Source: Podocnemis expansa
Taxonomy: Eukaryota; Chordata; Testudines; Podocnemididae
NCBI GenBank assembly: GCA_007922195.1
Contig: ML681995.1
Coordinates: forward strand, 18,190,414 to 18,254,413
Reading direction: 5' to 3'
DNA: 64,000 nt
The translations under genes and the position numbers were made by a program. Shown here piece after piece: positions 61,316 to 64,000 of the stretch; the stretch's first letter is position 1; each line of letters begins with the position of its first letter. The notes beneath the pieces were generated by a model. It worked only from the letters and a program-made list of their open reading frames with translations. It did not search any database and had not been told where the DNA came from.

Positions 61316-62038
61316 TAAGGAAATTAAAAACAAAATAAAAACCAACTGCAGTGCCAGTCTATCTGAAGGGGGAGGGGAAAATCCATCAGCGGTAGTGGCA
61401 GTCCTATAATAATAAATTATGCCTATTTGCCCTCTGTGATCAAAGGATCATATGTGAATTCACTACTCACTTAAACCCTACAATGAACTATACTACTGCT
61501 GTGTGATCTCTGTTGGGCACATCTGTGCACTTCGCATGCTCACCCAACACTCACTGGATTTCTAGTGTCCTATCCCTGCATGCTCTGAGTCCAGTGTGAG
61601 ATGTAGGATGGGTTCCCTGGGACAATATCTTCTTGGGTTCTTTCAAGATCTGATCAGGAACCTGTGGAAGGGGATCCTGGACTTAACAGTGGGCAGCTTA
61701 CTGTTTCCCATTGAGTCTGCTCTGCACTTTTCTACAAGTGGAGAGGGAAAATTGACAAAAAAAAAATCTGCTCTGAGCTGCTCTTGCGAGTGTCTGCAGT
61801 TTGAGTGTTTGGGCTACCAGCATAAACGTTAACCTGTTTGGATGTTCATCTCAGTAGGAGGAATGGGTATGAATGTCACAGCTGGTGTCAGTCAGACTGA
61901 AGATGCATACTGTAAGCAAACTGTTCTCCCATCCTTGCACTGGGACTTTACGAAGGTGTCGTTCATGACTTGATGTGAGCATAAATTCCCCGTGCATAGA
62001 CTAGAAGGTTAGCATAAACCCTTAAGTGTATGCGATTA

Positions 62039-62942
62039 CCATATATCATCGTGTATAAGCTGAGATTTTTGTGCCTGAAAATTGGCTTCAAAACAGGCAC
62101 TCGGCTTATACGTGGGAGAATATAGTAAACCACCCCAGCCCAGCACTTTCACTGAACGTGCTGCTGGCTGGAGCTGCCATCTTGGGCAGTTGGCCTGGGC
62201 TGGGGCTGGAGTAAGGAGGGGACCCTGGCGTCTGGAGCAGCCAGGTAAGGGGGCCCAGGAGGGCAGGTCAGCCTGGGCATGGGGGGAGGTTCAGGGAGGT
62301 CAGGAAGTGGCAGCAGGGCCCGGGGAGTCCAGGGAAAGCGCGGCCGTGGGCAGGAGCTGGGGAGGGGATCGGGGAGTCAGGGGAAAGCGGCAGGAGGGCT
62401 CGGGGGTTTTGGGGAGGTCAGGAAGTGGCAAGAGGGCCTGGGGACGGGGGGGGGGCTGGGAGGTCAGGAAAAGTGGCAGCAGGGGGTGAGGGGAAAGGGT
62501 TGGAAAGGGTGTTGGGGAACAAGGGGACAACAGCAGAGAACTGAGAAGGCGGCATCGAGCGGACGGTCAATAGGAGGAGCAGAGAGAGCGGGGGGGCAGC
62601 AGTGAGGAATGGGGAGCAGGGAGGAGCAGAGGGGCAGCAATGAAGCATGGAGAGAGCAGGGGGGCAGCAGGAGGAGCAGAGGGAGCAGGGGTCAGGAGTG
62701 AGGAATGGAGAGAGCAAGGGGGCAGGGAACAGCAGCAGCAGCAGGGATTTGGGGATTAGGGATGCTGTCAGGAACTCCAGAGGAAGCTAGCAGCACGGGG
62801 GGGGGGGGGGGGGGCAGGGTTAGAGGCAAGGCCAAAAGGGGGCCTTGGCTTATACACAGGTCACCCATTTTTTGCCCATTTTTGGGCTCAGAATTGGGGG
62901 GTCGGTTTATGCACAGGTCGGCTTATACCCAAGTATATGCGG
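62039..62942 (-). mobile_element. TA-flanked non-autonomous DNA transposon (CCATATATAC family), inverted copy
   Basis: It starts CCATATATCATCGTGTATAAGC and ends GGCTTATACCCAAGTATATGCGG, with TA on the left (62037-62038) and a mutated CA on the right. Blocks GCCTGAAAATTGGCTTCAAAA, ACAGGCACTCGGCTTATAC and GCTGCCATCTTGGGCAG match the reverse complement of the 58020-58160 part of the other copy. The interior 62200-62820 is strongly purine-rich with a run of about 18 G near 62797-62814. No transposase seen. Confidence 0.75.
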
Positions 62943-63509
62943 CATTTATCGATAGTCATTATTATCGGCCATTGTTGGTTTATTTGCTCTAGCACACTCA
63001 TTGGACCAGACTCTTTCAAGTACTTAAGAAAGACAATCCCAGGTCCATGAAGCTCATCATCTCAGAAAATCACTTTGTAAGCATTTACACTTAAGATGCA
63101 GCCGTGTTAACACCCTAGTCTTTAAATTTCCAAGGCTGCCTGTACACTGTGCTGGATGTTAGCCACTGGACTATACCATGATATCAACAGCATGTCATGC
63201 TTCAGCTTAGAAACAGAGAAATGTAAAAAGATGCCACTCCATTTGTGGTTGTAAGTTAATGCAGAGTGCCAGGGTGGGTGGTGTGGAGACTGGTGCATTA
63301 CTGGTTAGGGTCTGAGCCTGTTCCCATTGAAGTCTGTAACAAAATTGCTGTTGATTTCAGTGGATAGGGATCAAGCACATAATAAGAGGTAAGAGTAGTC
63401 TCATCTTACTGGGCTTCCCTGGGCTTCATCTGACACAAGAAACCAACTTGACTTGTTGTCTTCCTACAGTGAGGGCATCTAAAGAATGTAAACCCTCATC
63501 TTAAATGAT

Positions 63510-63562
63510 GGTAAATAAATTTGTTAGTCCTGAGGTGAGACAGAATTCCTTGTTTGTTTTTC
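63510..63562 (+). mobile_element. Penelope-like arm fragment
   Basis: TAAATAAATTTGTTAGTCCTG, then GAATTCCTTGTTTGTTTTTC follow the right-arm terminus of the Penelope elements. Short and diverged. Confidence 0.5.
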
Positions 63563-64000
63563 TAAAGAATGAGTTACTCTGCGGTGTCCTCTCATGACCT
63601 CCAAATGAGTTGGATTACCGCAAAATGCAGGTGGGTGGTTTTCACTAGGTGTTCTTTGGACTCTTCCTTTGTCTCTGTTGCCATGTTGGTGCCCACTGGC
63701 TGATGCTAGCAAACGTTTCATTCAGGAGATTTGAAACCTAAGTCTCCTCTCGCTTTCTCTGGGTATAAACCAGGAGTAACTTCATCTAAGTGACACCAGG
63801 TTCCTTGTTTGTTTGTTTGATTCAATTAGCAGAGTAAAACCAACAGAAGAGAGAAGTGAATCTGTGCTTACATGACCTTAATAACTTTGGAGTTTGTTTG
63901 CATCAGCCCTTTTGTTTTAAATCTTGATCTAGGGCAGAAGTTGCTTTGCCAGGGGTTAAAGCCTGGTTGCACGCTCATCACCTTTTCCTTGTAGTGCTGA

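Noticed and set aside
62082..62605. Gly/Arg-rich frames of 108-135 codons
   Set aside because: Composition artefact of the purine-rich interior of a DNA transposon.

Overview
The window is vertebrate nuclear DNA, most likely from a turtle or another non-avian reptile. The evidence is one conserved gene with large introns, abundant CR1 LINEs, MIR-type SINEs, a tRNA-headed SINE with a CR1-like tail, DIRS tyrosine-recombinase retrotransposons, Penelope-like elements and many hAT-type non-autonomous DNA transposons. The turtle call is an inference from this mix. There are no bacterial features, no CRISPR array and no tRNA or rRNA genes that I can support.

The only cellular gene is PALM2AKAP2 (AKAP2 part) on the + strand. 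Two coding exons are visible. A 2,386-base exon (43138-45523) holds almost the whole AKAP2 region, including the AKAP2-type start codon at 43246 and the PKA RII-binding helix at 44914-44982. A 179-base exon (61011-61189) joins it in frame. The last coding exon lies at or beyond the right edge. About 43 kb upstream and the 15.5 kb between the exons look intronic or non-coding.

Layout. 1-110: end of a hAT element. About 505-5980: a decayed DIRS element with hallmark terminal and internal complementary repeats, gag-like ORFs and 3 kb of unidentified internal sequence. 7464-15160: MITEs, hAT elements, a Penelope foldback carrying a SINE, a MIR and a CR1. 15910-17031: a hAT with a perfect 8-base target duplication. 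17094-18950: a Penelope-like element with an 11-base target duplication, remnants of reverse transcriptase and GIY-YIG endonuclease, and arms of about 375 bases in inverted orientation. 19262-22610: a second DIRS element with gag-like and tyrosine-recombinase pieces but no RT core, abutted by another Penelope piece. 22.6-43.1 kb: sparse intronic DNA with CR1, MIR, hAT and Penelope copies. 43.1-64 kb: the AKAP2 exons and introns, including a CR1 (about 54838-58893) broken by four later DNA transposons and one 400-base assembly gap (57570-57969).

The most interesting structures are the Penelope-derived foldbacks with matching ends and 11-12 base target duplications, the unidentified interior of the first DIRS element, and two inverted copies of a TA-flanked transposon that bracket the second AKAP2 exon. 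All transposon reading frames seen are broken. No active new system is demonstrated.
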